From NCBI GenBank assembly GCA_002412885.1, contig DHVX01000072.1, forward strand, positions 1 through 64,000: DNA of 64,000 nucleotides, read 5' to 3'. The first letter of the stretch is position 1, and each line of letters begins with the position of its first letter. The translations under genes and the position numbers were made by a program. Below the pieces are notes generated by a model that saw nothing but the letters and a program-made list of their open reading frames with translations, was not told where the DNA came from and ran no database searches. The DNA comes from Bacteroidales bacterium UBA5197. Its GTDB lineage: Bacteria > Bacteroidota > Bacteroidia > Bacteroidales > Lentimicrobiaceae. Shown here in pieces: positions 18,191-26,051 of the stretch.

Positions 18191-19555
18191 ATGTATAAAG
18201 TCCTGATTGTTGATGATGACCCTACTTTTAGCCTGATGCTCAAGTCCTTTCTTGGGAATAAGGGTTTTGAGGTGAAAGAGGTTTATAGTGCAGCAAGCGC
18301 TTTAAAAGCAGCCGGCGAGCAGACTTTTGACATAATACTTACCGATCTGAGGCTGCCGGATTTTGATGGAATTGAGCTAATCGACAAGCTTAAAAAAATA
18401 AATCCTGAGGTTCCCTCTATCCTGATGACCAGATATGGCGATATACGATCGGCTGTTACTGCAATAAAATCGGGCGCATTCGATTACATTACAAAGCCGG
18501 TAAATCCCGATGAACTGCTATTGGTGATCAATAAAGCGATTGAGAAAACACAAGCCAAAAAACAAAAGACAGTCAGTGCAATTGCCGAAAAACTTTCTGA
18601 CAGCTCAGCCTATCTCAAAGGCAAGAGTCAGCCCTCAGTGCTTGTTGAACAATACATTTCGCTCATCGCACCTACGGATATGTCGGTTATCATTCAGGGT
18701 GAAAGCGGAACCGGCAAAGAGTACGTTGCCCGGATGATTCACTTTAAAAGCCCCAGAAAAAACAAACCTTTTGTGGCAGTTGACTGTGGTGCTTTGTCAA
18801 ACGAACTTTTTGGCAGCGAATTATTTGGACACACCAAAGGCTCATTTACCGATGCCCACGTTGAAAAAGAAGGGCAGTTTCAACTGGCCAATGGGGGTAC
18901 ACTTTTTTTAGATGAAATCGGGAACTTATCTTACGAGAACCAACTTAAACTTCTCAGAGCAACACAGGAGCGTAAAGTACGAAAGATAGGCGGGACAAAG
19001 GATGTGGATATCGATGTAAGAATTATTGTGGCAACAAACGAAGATCTGACCGCCAGTGTGCAAAAAGGGAATTTCAGGGAAGACCTTTTTCACAGGCTGA
19101 ATGAGTTTAAAATAAATGTTCCCTCACTCAGGCAAAGAGGCGAAGATATACTTGAGTTTGCAAATTACTTTCTTGAGATGTCCAACCTTGAACTTCAAAA
19201 AAATATAAGCGGCTTTGACAACGAGGTAGTTGAAAAATTCCTTTATTATCCCTGGCCCGGCAATATCAGAGAATTAAAGAATGTTGTTAAACGCGGCGTA
19301 CTGCTTGCAACCACGGGTATTCTTACCAAAGCAGAACTACCTTCAGAAATGGTTTCTCCTCCGGGACTGATAAATCTGGAATTAAAATCTGCAGCCACCA
19401 CCGATCTTAAATCCATTGCCGAAAATCAGGAAAAAACCACCATTGCCAATGTTCTCAAGCAGGTTCATTACAACAAAACCAAAGCCGCTCAGCTACTGAA
19501 CATCGACCGCAAAACGCTTTACAATAAGATTAAGTTGTATGGGATTGAGGGGTGA
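18191..19555 (+). CDS. sigma-54-dependent response regulator (NtrC/AtoC type)
   Basis: The 454 residues form a receiver domain (acidic pair DDD at 8-10, phospho-Asp52, Lys in ITKPVN), an AAA+ domain with Walker A GESGTGKE starting at 170 and FLDEIGNL as Walker B, and a Fis-type helix-turn-helix at the end (NKTKAAQLLNIDRKTLYNKI). The sigma-54 contact loop, usually GAFTGA, reads GSFTDA (217-222). It should activate sigma-54 promoters on phosphorylation. No cognate kinase is adjacent, so the signal is unknown. Full length. Confidence 0.94.
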   Translation: MYKVLIVDDDPTFSLMLKSFLGNKGFEVKEVYSAASALKAAGEQTFDIILTDLRLPDFDGIELIDKLKKINPEVPSILMTRYGDIRSAVTAIKSGAFDYITKPVNPDELLLVINKAIEKTQAKKQKTVSAIAEKLSDSSAYLKGKSQPSVLVEQYISLIAPTDMSVIIQGESGTGKEYVARMIHFKSPRKNKPFVAVDCGALSNELFGSELFGHTKGSFTDAHVEKEGQFQLANGGTLFLDEIGNLSYENQLKLLRATQERKVRKIGGTKDVDIDVRIIVATNEDLTASVQKGNFREDLFHRLNEFKINVPSLRQRGEDILEFANYFLEMSNLELQKNISGFDNEVVEKFLYYPWPGNIRELKNVVKRGVLLATTGILTKAELPSEMVSPPGLINLELKSAATTDLKSIAENQEKTTIANVLKQVHYNKTKAAQLLNIDRKTLYNKIKLYGIEG

Positions 19556-19611
19556 GGAAGCAGGTATAGCCAGCCGTTTCTCAATTTTGTCAATATGGTG
19601 TCGCAATATTT

Positions 19612-20013
19612 TTATAGTTGAATAGCATAAATGTAACAAATTCCTGTTTGGTTATCTCGAAAAAATCTTGATTGGTTAAATTTGTCTCCTCCATCATACC
19701 TGACTGAGTTCTCCGTCGGTTTAAACCAATTGGGTGCGTCACCTGGCATAGTCCAGTCGCCTGTATCTACTGAAAAGTTATTCTGTTTTGAAAATTCATC
19801 CCACCACACTTCTGTCGGTTTGATTTTTAAATACATCATATACTCTTTGGTCCAGTGATCCGATTGCCAATATTTTCCTTCTATCAATTCTAAATCGTCT
19901 GGTGGTTTTGTCCCTGCCCAGTATCTATATGTTTTGAGTGCATTTTCTGTGTTTTTCTCGTAGCACCCAGTCAGAGTAAAAATCAACAACAGTATTATCG
20001 AAATTCTTATCAT
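19612..20013 (-). CDS. small hypothetical lipoprotein, possible gene-cassette cargo
   Basis: The start at 20013 gives a 133-residue lipoprotein with lipobox FTLTGC. The longer frame to 20133 adds 40 residues with no signal and was rejected. The mature part is Trp- and Tyr-rich (TYRYWAGTKPP, EVWWDEF, WTMPGDAPNWF) and unrecognised. It is AT-rich, lies on the same strand as two other unknown genes, and belongs to a block whose linkers look like integron recombination sites. Function unknown. Confidence 0.65.
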   Translation of the reverse strand: MIRISIILLLIFTLTGCYEKNTENALKTYRYWAGTKPPDDLELIEGKYWQSDHWTKEYMMYLKIKPTEVWWDEFSKQNNFSVDTGDWTMPGDAPNWFKPTENSVRYDGGDKFNQSRFFRDNQTGICYIYAIQL

Positions 20014-20253
20014 TGTAAAAAGTTTAAATACTTGTCTTGCAGGGTCTAGTGATCTACTAACATTGCTGGCAGCGGGTACATTTGTCAGGCATAGTATTTT
20101 AATGTTTTTGAACAATAATGTCTTCAATATCATACAGTTCTCACCTGAACATTCCTCTATGTCCGTATGGTCCTGGCTTAAATATCAACTGTGTGTTTTT
20201 CACTTCAATCCAATAAAAAACGTCTTTAAGTACATAGTTACTCCCAGGGGTGC

Positions 20254-20323
20254 GCTGCATTGAGCCTGTCGAAATGCGCCGCATTGAGCTTGTCGAAATG
20301 TAGTTCAATCCCGAAGCTTCGGG
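20254..20323. repeat. two TTCGAC-core hairpins plus a palindrome in a 367-base gap
   Basis: GCATT...AATGC arms surround GAGCYTGTCGA (the core read on the other strand) at 20257-20277 and again at 20281-20300. A perfect palindrome CCCGAAGCTTCGGG follows at 20310-20323. The rest of the 20014-20380 gap holds no gene. Near 20363-20374 is a possible remnant of a cassette linker (see findings). Confidence 0.7.
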
Positions 20324-20380
20324 AACTCATCGCTGGGTCTTGCAGACCGCTCAGAGTCCTATTTATTGGCGCACGTTACT

Positions 20381-21013
20381 TTAATCGCTATTAATTGATA
20401 TTATTATTACTTTTTTCTCTCCAATTTTTCTGACAAGATTGTTATGCTTTTCCCATTCTTCGTTAAGTCTTGCTTCTATTATGTCTTTGTATGCACTAAT
20501 ACTTTCTGGTGTATTTTCGAAGAAAAGCGCAACATTGGAACAATAATCTCCAGTTTTATAATTATCTTCTTTAATATACCCTTTTCCTATCCATAATGTA
20601 TCACTCATTTCCAGATCAGACGAAATGTATATGCCTGGATAACAATATAAACTGTCTAAAAAAACTACTTCCTTTATAAATTTAGTATCGAGAGTGTCTG
20701 AATGGTTAGTAGATAAGTAATAAGTAATGTTGTTTGCATGATTCGGGAGATTATATTTTATTGGTATTGCATATTCATAAAGAATCAACTTATCACTTAA
20801 TTCAGGAATAGTTTTTACCGTATTTGTTAAATATTGGGTGCTAGTGATTGAATCGGAATTTATATTCATAAACGTATTTATTCTGACATATCCTTGAAGG
20901 TAAAAATTATCAATATTAATATTCACTTTCAAGATATTACAATACCCCCCACCTGCAAGTATACTTGTTGAGAATATCAAATTTAGAAATAATGTGTATA
21001 GTAATTTTGTCAT
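20381..21013 (-). CDS. hypothetical exported protein, possible gene-cassette cargo
   Basis: The 210-residue protein has a signal peptide (LYTLFLNLIFSTSILAGGG) and no domain I can name. The gene is AT-rich relative to its neighbours. Its ATG lies only a few bases after an attC-like element, which is how integron cassettes place their genes. It ends near a partial copy of the same element. Confidence 0.6.
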   Translation of the reverse strand: MTKLLYTLFLNLIFSTSILAGGGYCNILKVNINIDNFYLQGYVRINTFMNINSDSITSTQYLTNTVKTIPELSDKLILYEYAIPIKYNLPNHANNITYYLSTNHSDTLDTKFIKEVVFLDSLYCYPGIYISSDLEMSDTLWIGKGYIKEDNYKTGDYCSNVALFFENTPESISAYKDIIEARLNEEWEKHNNLVRKIGEKKVIIISINSD

Positions 21014-21019
21014 TTTAAT

Positions 21020-21155
21020 GTGCGCTAACGGTTGACAATATGGCCAGTAAGGGATTGCGGGCGATTTCCTATCAGGTTACACGAAAAGTTGAAGCGGGCT
21101 ACAAAACTTCGCATACCGATGAACCCCTTATTGGCTATATTGTGTGTTGGGTGGC
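21020..21155 (-). other. attC-like imperfect inverted repeat between two unknown genes
   Basis: Arms at 21035-21053 and 21125-21143 are 19 bases long and pair with two mismatches. The outer end at 21146-21155 reads GCCACCCAAC on the minus strand, containing RYYYAAC; the inner end at 21020-21029 reads GTTAGCGCAC, close to GTTRRRY. The GCCACCCAAC end is the exact reverse complement of the sequence at the start of the same gene unit (22061-22070), which is the rule for integron cassettes. It overlaps the last codons of the upstream gene. Confidence 0.5.
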
Positions 21156-22039
21156 GTTTTTCTTAGCTTAAATCTATAATAATCAAGAGAATGAGTCAAT
21201 GTAATTTCCAATGAATCAGTTGAAATATTTTTAATCCCGAAATCGTAATAATTCTCCCAATTGTCCTTTTTATTTTCATGAATAAAGCCCCAAAACTCAG
21301 AATTGAAATCCATATACAGCTGAATACTATCAATATTTCGAAAATTCAGTAAAGTGACTTTATTTGTATAAAATCTTAAGATTGCTGAATCAATCAGTTG
21401 TATAGTTTCATTCAAGTGTGTCGAATCATATTCATAAATACCAGTCCATTCCCCGATTAGCTTTTCTTTTGTAGACTGGGCTCTTTCCAAGCTTTTTTTC
21501 TCTTCTACAATCATACTTAATTGAGTAGGAAATCCATACACTTTAATTGCCATAATTGTCAAGGTGCATATTAAAATGTAAATCATCTTAATATTTGTAC
21601 GTAATAGTCCAGTTATTATGAAAAGTCGTAATGCCAGAGTCAAGGAATCATAGAATGATATTATTGGGTCTGGCGCAGCTGCGATGGAAACAACATATCC
21701 TCCTTTAAAATAGAACAGCTTAAAAGTCCAGAAAGCTAATTCAATAATCAATAGGCTAATTTTTAAAATCCTTGGTCTGAATAAAAATGAAGTCAGAATT
21801 AGAGTTACTGAAATTGATGAAAAAAGAATGTTTTTACTGTCAAAAATTGATTCCCCGCCAACAAAGCAACCCCATCTGTCCGTATAATCCAATTGTCCAA
21901 AGAATCCTATTACAAGCAAGACTAATAAAGTATAGTAATTGTAAGGCTGAGAAATAATCCTTTTATACCAATCAGAAATCCAATCCACCCGCTTTGCTGA
22001 GAAGAAAATAATCAAAACTAATATGGTAAAAAGTATCAT
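21128..22039 (-). CDS. hypothetical membrane protein with C-terminal soluble domain, possible cassette cargo
   Basis: The 303-residue protein has about six transmembrane segments in residues 1-170, then a soluble C-terminal region beginning KLIGEWTGIYEYDS, which resembles a lipocalin-type beta-barrel opening; this is pattern-based only. No catalytic motif was seen. The last codons run into the attC-like linker. The unit from 22070 to 21146 starts and ends with complementary 10-base sequences, and codon composition is AT-rich. Acquisition by transfer is likely. Confidence 0.62.
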   Translation of the reverse strand: MILFTILVLIIFFSAKRVDWISDWYKRIISQPYNYYTLLVLLVIGFFGQLDYTDRWGCFVGGESIFDSKNILFSSISVTLILTSFLFRPRILKISLLIIELAFWTFKLFYFKGGYVVSIAAAPDPIISFYDSLTLALRLFIITGLLRTNIKMIYILICTLTIMAIKVYGFPTQLSMIVEEKKSLERAQSTKEKLIGEWTGIYEYDSTHLNETIQLIDSAILRFYTNKVTLLNFRNIDSIQLYMDFNSEFWGFIHENKKDNWENYYDFGIKNISTDSLEITLTHSLDYYRFKLRKTPPNTQYSQ

Positions 22040-22060
22040 GTTATCCTGTCTTTTTTAAAT

Positions 22061-22098
22061 GCCACCCAACGAGTGGATATACGCAATATTGCGTATAT
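22061..22098. repeat. cassette-end sequence with perfect 22-base palindrome
   Basis: GCCACCCAAC (22061-22070) is the inverted copy of 21146-21155. Six bases further is a perfect 22-base palindrome at 22077-22098 centred on CAATATTG. Together they may be the distal half of a recombination site preceding the 303-residue gene. Confidence 0.55.
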
Positions 22099-22383
22099 AT
22101 CTGTCTAGTATACACCCCTTCTGAGTGAAAATTCAAATCAGATCTCCACCACAAATATAACAACTTTTCAAATATTCAAACCAACCCCCAAATTATTTAT
22201 ATTTTGAAATTTCTGATTGCAAAAAACTACCCCCTACCTCACCTTCCTTTAAGAGTCCTCCCTCCTCTCCTCACTCCCATTCATTCCTACCTCAAGAAAA
22301 AAATTAACCCTCTCTCACATCAGAAATTATAGAAATTTCAACTCATAATTTCGATTACCCAAAACGGAAGCTACCTTTCCCCA

Positions 22384-22423
22384 AAAAGGATGCATCCTTT
22401 TACCCAAAAGGAAGCATCCTTTT
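22384..22423. repeat. pair of AAAAGGATGCATCCTTTT-type palindromes
   Basis: An exact 18-base palindrome (22384-22401) is followed by a near copy with one central change (22406-22423). Both sit in the 22099-22517 non-coding stretch, which is C- and T-rich and has no gene. Confidence 0.65.
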
Positions 22424-22517
22424 CCTTAGATCGTAACTTCGATTTTATACTATGGCAAAAGCCATGTATTGAAGGTTGGTTGGAAGTACCCACCCATCCC
22501 CATTTTCATTAAACGAA

Positions 22518-22554
22518 AAAGAGACTGCCTGAAATATTTTCAGGCAGCCTCTTT
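22518..22554 (-). terminator. Rho-independent terminator of the SecD-like gene
   Basis: A 17-base stem with one mismatch and a 3-base loop (left arm 22518-22534, right arm 22538-22554) lies just beyond the minus-strand stop at 22578. On that strand it is followed by a T-run. Confidence 0.8.
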
Positions 22555-22577
22555 CTAAATCAATTAACTTTTCAAAA

Positions 22578-23438
22578 TCAGTTCACCACTTTGAAGCTTA
22601 CAGGCAATTCGCCATTCGCACATATCGCGGCGATGTAATTCATTTGAACTGCAGTAAATCCGCCGGTTAGTGTGCATTTTCCGCTGGTTATTTCATCCAT
22701 AACCGCAGGCGCAAAAATCACTTTCCCGTCAAGAACCATCGCTATAGCCTTGCCGGAATTGCGTTTTGTGATTTCAGCCCATAGCTGTACAGCCTGTTTT
22801 TTAAAACTGAATGAAATGTAATTCTCTTTTGAACCAGTTTCATTTCCTGAAACAAAGCTCTCGATGTCGTCACCTTTGCATATGACTCCTTCGCCATTAT
22901 TCAGCTTTAACGCATAAAGGCAAACCTCCGGATCTTCGAATACCGAACTCCAGGCAAATCTGCATTTTTGATCAAGTCCCAAAGCGTTCATGAATTTATC
23001 TGCCTGAGCAACTCCTTCAGATGAAGTACACCCGATTTGCGCCGATGACTCAGCCGGAACATTATTCCCGAAAAGTGATGCAGGAATACTATCGCCCTTC
23101 AGAAGTTCAGTAACCTCTTTGTAATTGCAGGTTTCATAAAATTCGAGTACACCTTTTTGAGTGATGAGGTTCTCTGCAAGATTTATGTCCCAATTTTTAC
23201 CCAGTATTACCTTTATCTGGTTTTTCCCGGCAATGGTTGAAACTGTAAACTTCTCAGAACTGAAGCTTTTCAGCCGGTTGGTAATAATCCCGGCTGAAAG
23301 GGAAAGATCAGCCATAGAAATGTTGTTATCCGTTGACTGGATGATAAACTGTTTTGAATTGTTTGGCTTTGGTGTAAAGCCCGTTGCAATTATCCCAAGG
23401 ATAAAAATTGCAATCAGTGATTTTATGATTGATTTCAT
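22578..23438 (-). CDS. stand-alone SecD P1-head-like exported protein
   Basis: The 286-residue protein has an N-terminal signal or anchor (SLIAIFILGIIATGF) and resembles the periplasmic P1 region of SecD. It has LSAGIITNRLKSF, then VLEFYETCNY, then the head-type sequence GKAIAMVLDGKVIFAPAVMD with SGKCTLTGGFT. The membrane channel part of SecDF is absent, so it cannot be a translocase by itself. Single-domain SecD-head proteins occur in Bacteroidota; their function is not established. It ends in a strong terminator. Confidence 0.8.
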   Translation of the reverse strand: MKSIIKSLIAIFILGIIATGFTPKPNNSKQFIIQSTDNNISMADLSLSAGIITNRLKSFSSEKFTVSTIAGKNQIKVILGKNWDINLAENLITQKGVLEFYETCNYKEVTELLKGDSIPASLFGNNVPAESSAQIGCTSSEGVAQADKFMNALGLDQKCRFAWSSVFEDPEVCLYALKLNNGEGVICKGDDIESFVSGNETGSKENYISFSFKKQAVQLWAEITKRNSGKAIAMVLDGKVIFAPAVMDEITSGKCTLTGGFTAVQMNYIAAICANGELPVSFKVVN

Positions 23439-23513
23439 TGTAAGTAAGATTTAAGTTAAAACCAGGCCACTTCCTTAGGGAAGGGCAATCTGAAATGATT
23501 TAAAATGAGGTGT

Positions 23514-23906
23514 TTAACTTAAAGGAGGCAGGTCGCCGGTATCACAAAGGTGGTACAGATTATAAAAACGCTGAAGAATAACCGGCCTGATTAACAATCC
23601 GGCTCTCTCACGAAAAATAATCTTATGCCGAATGATATTATTATCAGAGATCAGCTTTGGTAATTCTTCTGAAAGTTTACACTTAAAATAATCAGAAGTC
23701 CGGTTAAGGCTTTGAAGAAAGTTAAATTGCTGAACATCTACTATAACTGCCGGGATGGCATATAATTCTGTGGTATTTTTAAGGTCACGGCCAGCATCAT
23801 GGCTGCGATCCTGATTTTCGGCAAATGCAGATAAAACCAAAAAGATAAGAAACACGAAAACCGCGCTTCCCAAAGAATTGATTCTATTTTCTTTCTGCTT
23901 TAACAT
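23514..23906 (-). CDS. small exported hypothetical protein
   Basis: The 130-residue frame has a plausible signal peptide (VFVFLIFLVLSAFAEN) and a charged mature domain ending RAGLLIRPVILQRFYNLYHLC. No family is recognised. It is about 75 bases upstream of the SecD-like gene on the same strand, so it may be co-transcribed. The gene is likely real because of the leader, but no function can be given. Confidence 0.5.
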   Translation of the reverse strand: MLKQKENRINSLGSAVFVFLIFLVLSAFAENQDRSHDAGRDLKNTTELYAIPAVIVDVQQFNFLQSLNRTSDYFKCKLSEELPKLISDNNIIRHKIIFRERAGLLIRPVILQRFYNLYHLCDTGDLPPLS

Positions 23907-24007
23907 AAATCAAAATTACAAATTTTTTCCAAAGTTTTACAAAAATGGAAATGAAACATTTCACTATTGTCCGGTAAAAATCGAACATTTTCTTGCCACC
24001 AAACGAT

Positions 24008-24042
24008 GCACTGAGCTGCGATGCACTGAGCTTGTCGAAGTG
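24008..24042. repeat. CACTGAGCTTGTCGAAGTG hairpin element with partial copy
   Basis: CACT/AGTG arms flank the TTCGACAAGCTC core (24024-24042, reverse orientation), preceded by a truncated copy at about 24008-24018. The neighbouring short open frame on the minus strand is built partly from this repeat and was not called as a gene. Confidence 0.7.
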
Positions 24043-24186
24043 TCGTAGTATCTCCAAGACATCATCCCGATAGCTATCTGGATAGTGTTCCCGCTTACCG
24101 TCGGGAAGGTTGGTGGCAAATTTAATTAAGTAAGGTATTGTTCTGCAATTTTTGTCAAAGAAATTCAATATCAATCATTTGGAATA

Positions 24187-24816
24187 TTATTCGAGACTTT
24201 CCCCGGACCTCAATGATTCAAATTTAAGATTCTTAAAGTAAAATGACTTATCTGCTTCTGTAATTTCCCTGATTACTTTACAAGGATTACCGAAAGCAAG
24301 AACATTGCCTGGAATATCTTTTGTAACAACACTTCCCGAACCTATAACAGAATTGGCACCTATTGAAACGCCGGGATTGATTACAACATTGCCGCCAATC
24401 CAAACATTATCTCCGATATTTATGGGAAATGCGTATTCAAATTCCTGATTTCTCATTTCATAATGCAACGGATGACCTGCAGTATAGATTCCTGCATTTG
24501 GCCCTATCACAACATTATCACCAATTGTAACCTTGGCGCAATCGAGAATAATCAAATTATAATTGGAATAAAAATTCTCTCCAAGTTCAATATTGTATCC
24601 ATAATCACATCTGAATGGAGGTTCAATAAAGAATTTTTCTTTTGTTTTGCCCAGAAGCATTCTTAACAACTCATTGCGTTGTTCAATTTGATCTGGTCGC
24701 AATGAATTAAATGCAAATACCAGTTCTTTAGCATGCTGCCGTTCAGCCAGTAATTCCTCACCAAAAGCTTTGTATGGCTTACCCGAAATCATCTTACTTT
24801 TCTCACTTGTCATCAT
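24187..24816 (-). CDS. sugar O-acetyltransferase (maltose/galactoside type, LacA/Maa family)
   Basis: From the start at 24816 (or the adjacent ATG at 24813) the product is about 209 residues, typical for the family. It has the N-terminal Mac domain (KMISGKPYKAFGEELLAER) and then a left-handed beta-helix of hexapeptide repeats (NVVIGPNAGIYTAGHPLH, NVWIGGNVVINPGVSIG, NSVIGSGSVVTKDIPG). The catalytic His is in TAGHPL. It acetylates sugars with acetyl-CoA. The longer frame to 24966 adds 50 residues unlike the family and was rejected. Confidence 0.92.
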   Translation of the reverse strand: MMTSEKSKMISGKPYKAFGEELLAERQHAKELVFAFNSLRPDQIEQRNELLRMLLGKTKEKFFIEPPFRCDYGYNIELGENFYSNYNLIILDCAKVTIGDNVVIGPNAGIYTAGHPLHYEMRNQEFEYAFPINIGDNVWIGGNVVINPGVSIGANSVIGSGSVVTKDIPGNVLAFGNPCKVIREITEADKSFYFKNLKFESLRSGESLE

Positions 24817-25046
24817 GTGCTCTGTTTCTGTTGATATGTAAAGCGATTTAATTGATAAACCTTGTTGCGGCCAGCGATCGGAGGCAGTTGCCGGCTTGCT
24901 GAAACAAAATCTTTCAGTCGGGAATGATGCCAACTCATTGCACCGGACAACAGTGGTATAATTCATCAGTCTTCATATCTGTTGGTCCTGAATCATTTTT
25001 GGATTTAACAAGCTGAGCAAGCAAAGTAATTGTATTCATCCCGAAC

Positions 25047-26003
25047 TTATTTACCCAGCACTTCCTTTTTTATTCTGATGGCACGTTCAAGATAATTTGT
25101 GGTCAGAAAATCAACTTTAAATGTAACCAAATCCCTTATATTTTCTTCAGAATCCACGGTCCAGGCATCAATCAGGTATCCTTTTTCATGCAATGCTGCT
25201 ACAGTTTCAGCATCCAGCGCCAATGGAAGCTCTCCCGGGTCTATATTGTTCGACAATTTATAGATCACCTCAGGCAATACTGCGGGATCTAATTTTTCAA
25301 GCTGAAATGAAAACGGGCCGACATACTTAGTGCCAATCTGATCTGCTTTTTGCGAAATGTTATCTACTTTGTTTTGTGTTGAACCTGTATTATATGCTAC
25401 GTTAGCGAGAAGCAAAAGAGCCGGAATCTCAGGCTTTTCACTTATTATTTTTGAAATGGCAGATTCTTCGAAACTAATAATTACGGTGCGTTTGTCCATT
25501 TTAGTGGCATAAAGCATGTCCAGTATTTCATCCACAATATCTGCAACTTTTATTTCAAGCACGGCCACCATGTTATTTTTCTGGAAAAATGTCAAGGTTT
25601 GGTGTAAGGTCGGGATTTTTTCACCTGCATATTTGGGATCTTTCCAGCTTCCTGCATCCAGCGTGGACAAATACGCATAGGTGAGTTCCTTCAGCACACC
25701 TGTGCCATTGGTGGTGCGACCAATGGTGTCGTCGTGAAAAACAACCAGTGTTCCATCCAATGTCATATGAACATCAAACTCACAAGCATCCGCACCGGCC
25801 TGTAAAGCAGCTTCGAAAGCGCTCATGGTATTTTCCGGCGCCACTTCTGCAAACCCACGGTGGGCAGTAATCAGTGGCTTATTCTTTGCAATGTAAGCAT
25901 CCAGAGATTCTGAAGGCTTGTTTTCAGCATCTTTGTTACAGCCACTCATCAAAAATATGGGTATAATCATCCATGCAAGGATATGAAATTTTGCAGTATC
26001 CAT
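25047..26003 (-). CDS. glycerophosphodiester phosphodiesterase lipoprotein
   Basis: The 318-residue protein has a lipobox (IFLMSGC) and a GDPD TIM barrel: ITAHRGF with the catalytic His, APENTMSAFEAAL, the metal ligands in CEFDVHMTLDG, and the second catalytic His in VVFHDDTIGRTTNG. It hydrolyses glycerophosphodiesters from phospholipid turnover to glycerol-3-phosphate and alcohol, in the periplasm. The metallophosphoesterase gene lies 48 bases upstream on the same strand, so the two may form a phosphate or lipid scavenging operon. Confidence 0.95.
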   Translation of the reverse strand: MDTAKFHILAWMIIPIFLMSGCNKDAENKPSESLDAYIAKNKPLITAHRGFAEVAPENTMSAFEAALQAGADACEFDVHMTLDGTLVVFHDDTIGRTTNGTGVLKELTYAYLSTLDAGSWKDPKYAGEKIPTLHQTLTFFQKNNMVAVLEIKVADIVDEILDMLYATKMDKRTVIISFEESAISKIISEKPEIPALLLLANVAYNTGSTQNKVDNISQKADQIGTKYVGPFSFQLEKLDPAVLPEVIYKLSNNIDPGELPLALDAETVAALHEKGYLIDAWTVDSEENIRDLVTFKVDFLTTNYLERAIRIKKEVLGK

Positions 26004-26051
26004 TATATTAAGTTTGGGTTAATGAATTGTTTTTGTATTACAATTCACTGA

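Noticed and set aside
23884..24174. Minus-strand 96-codon frame
   Set aside because: It translates through a TTCGAC hairpin repeat (LRHFDKLSASQLSASF) and has no signal or domain.
24817..24966. Extended N-terminus of the sugar O-acetyltransferase
   Set aside because: The 50 extra residues do not resemble the family, which normally begins just before the KMISGKPY segment.
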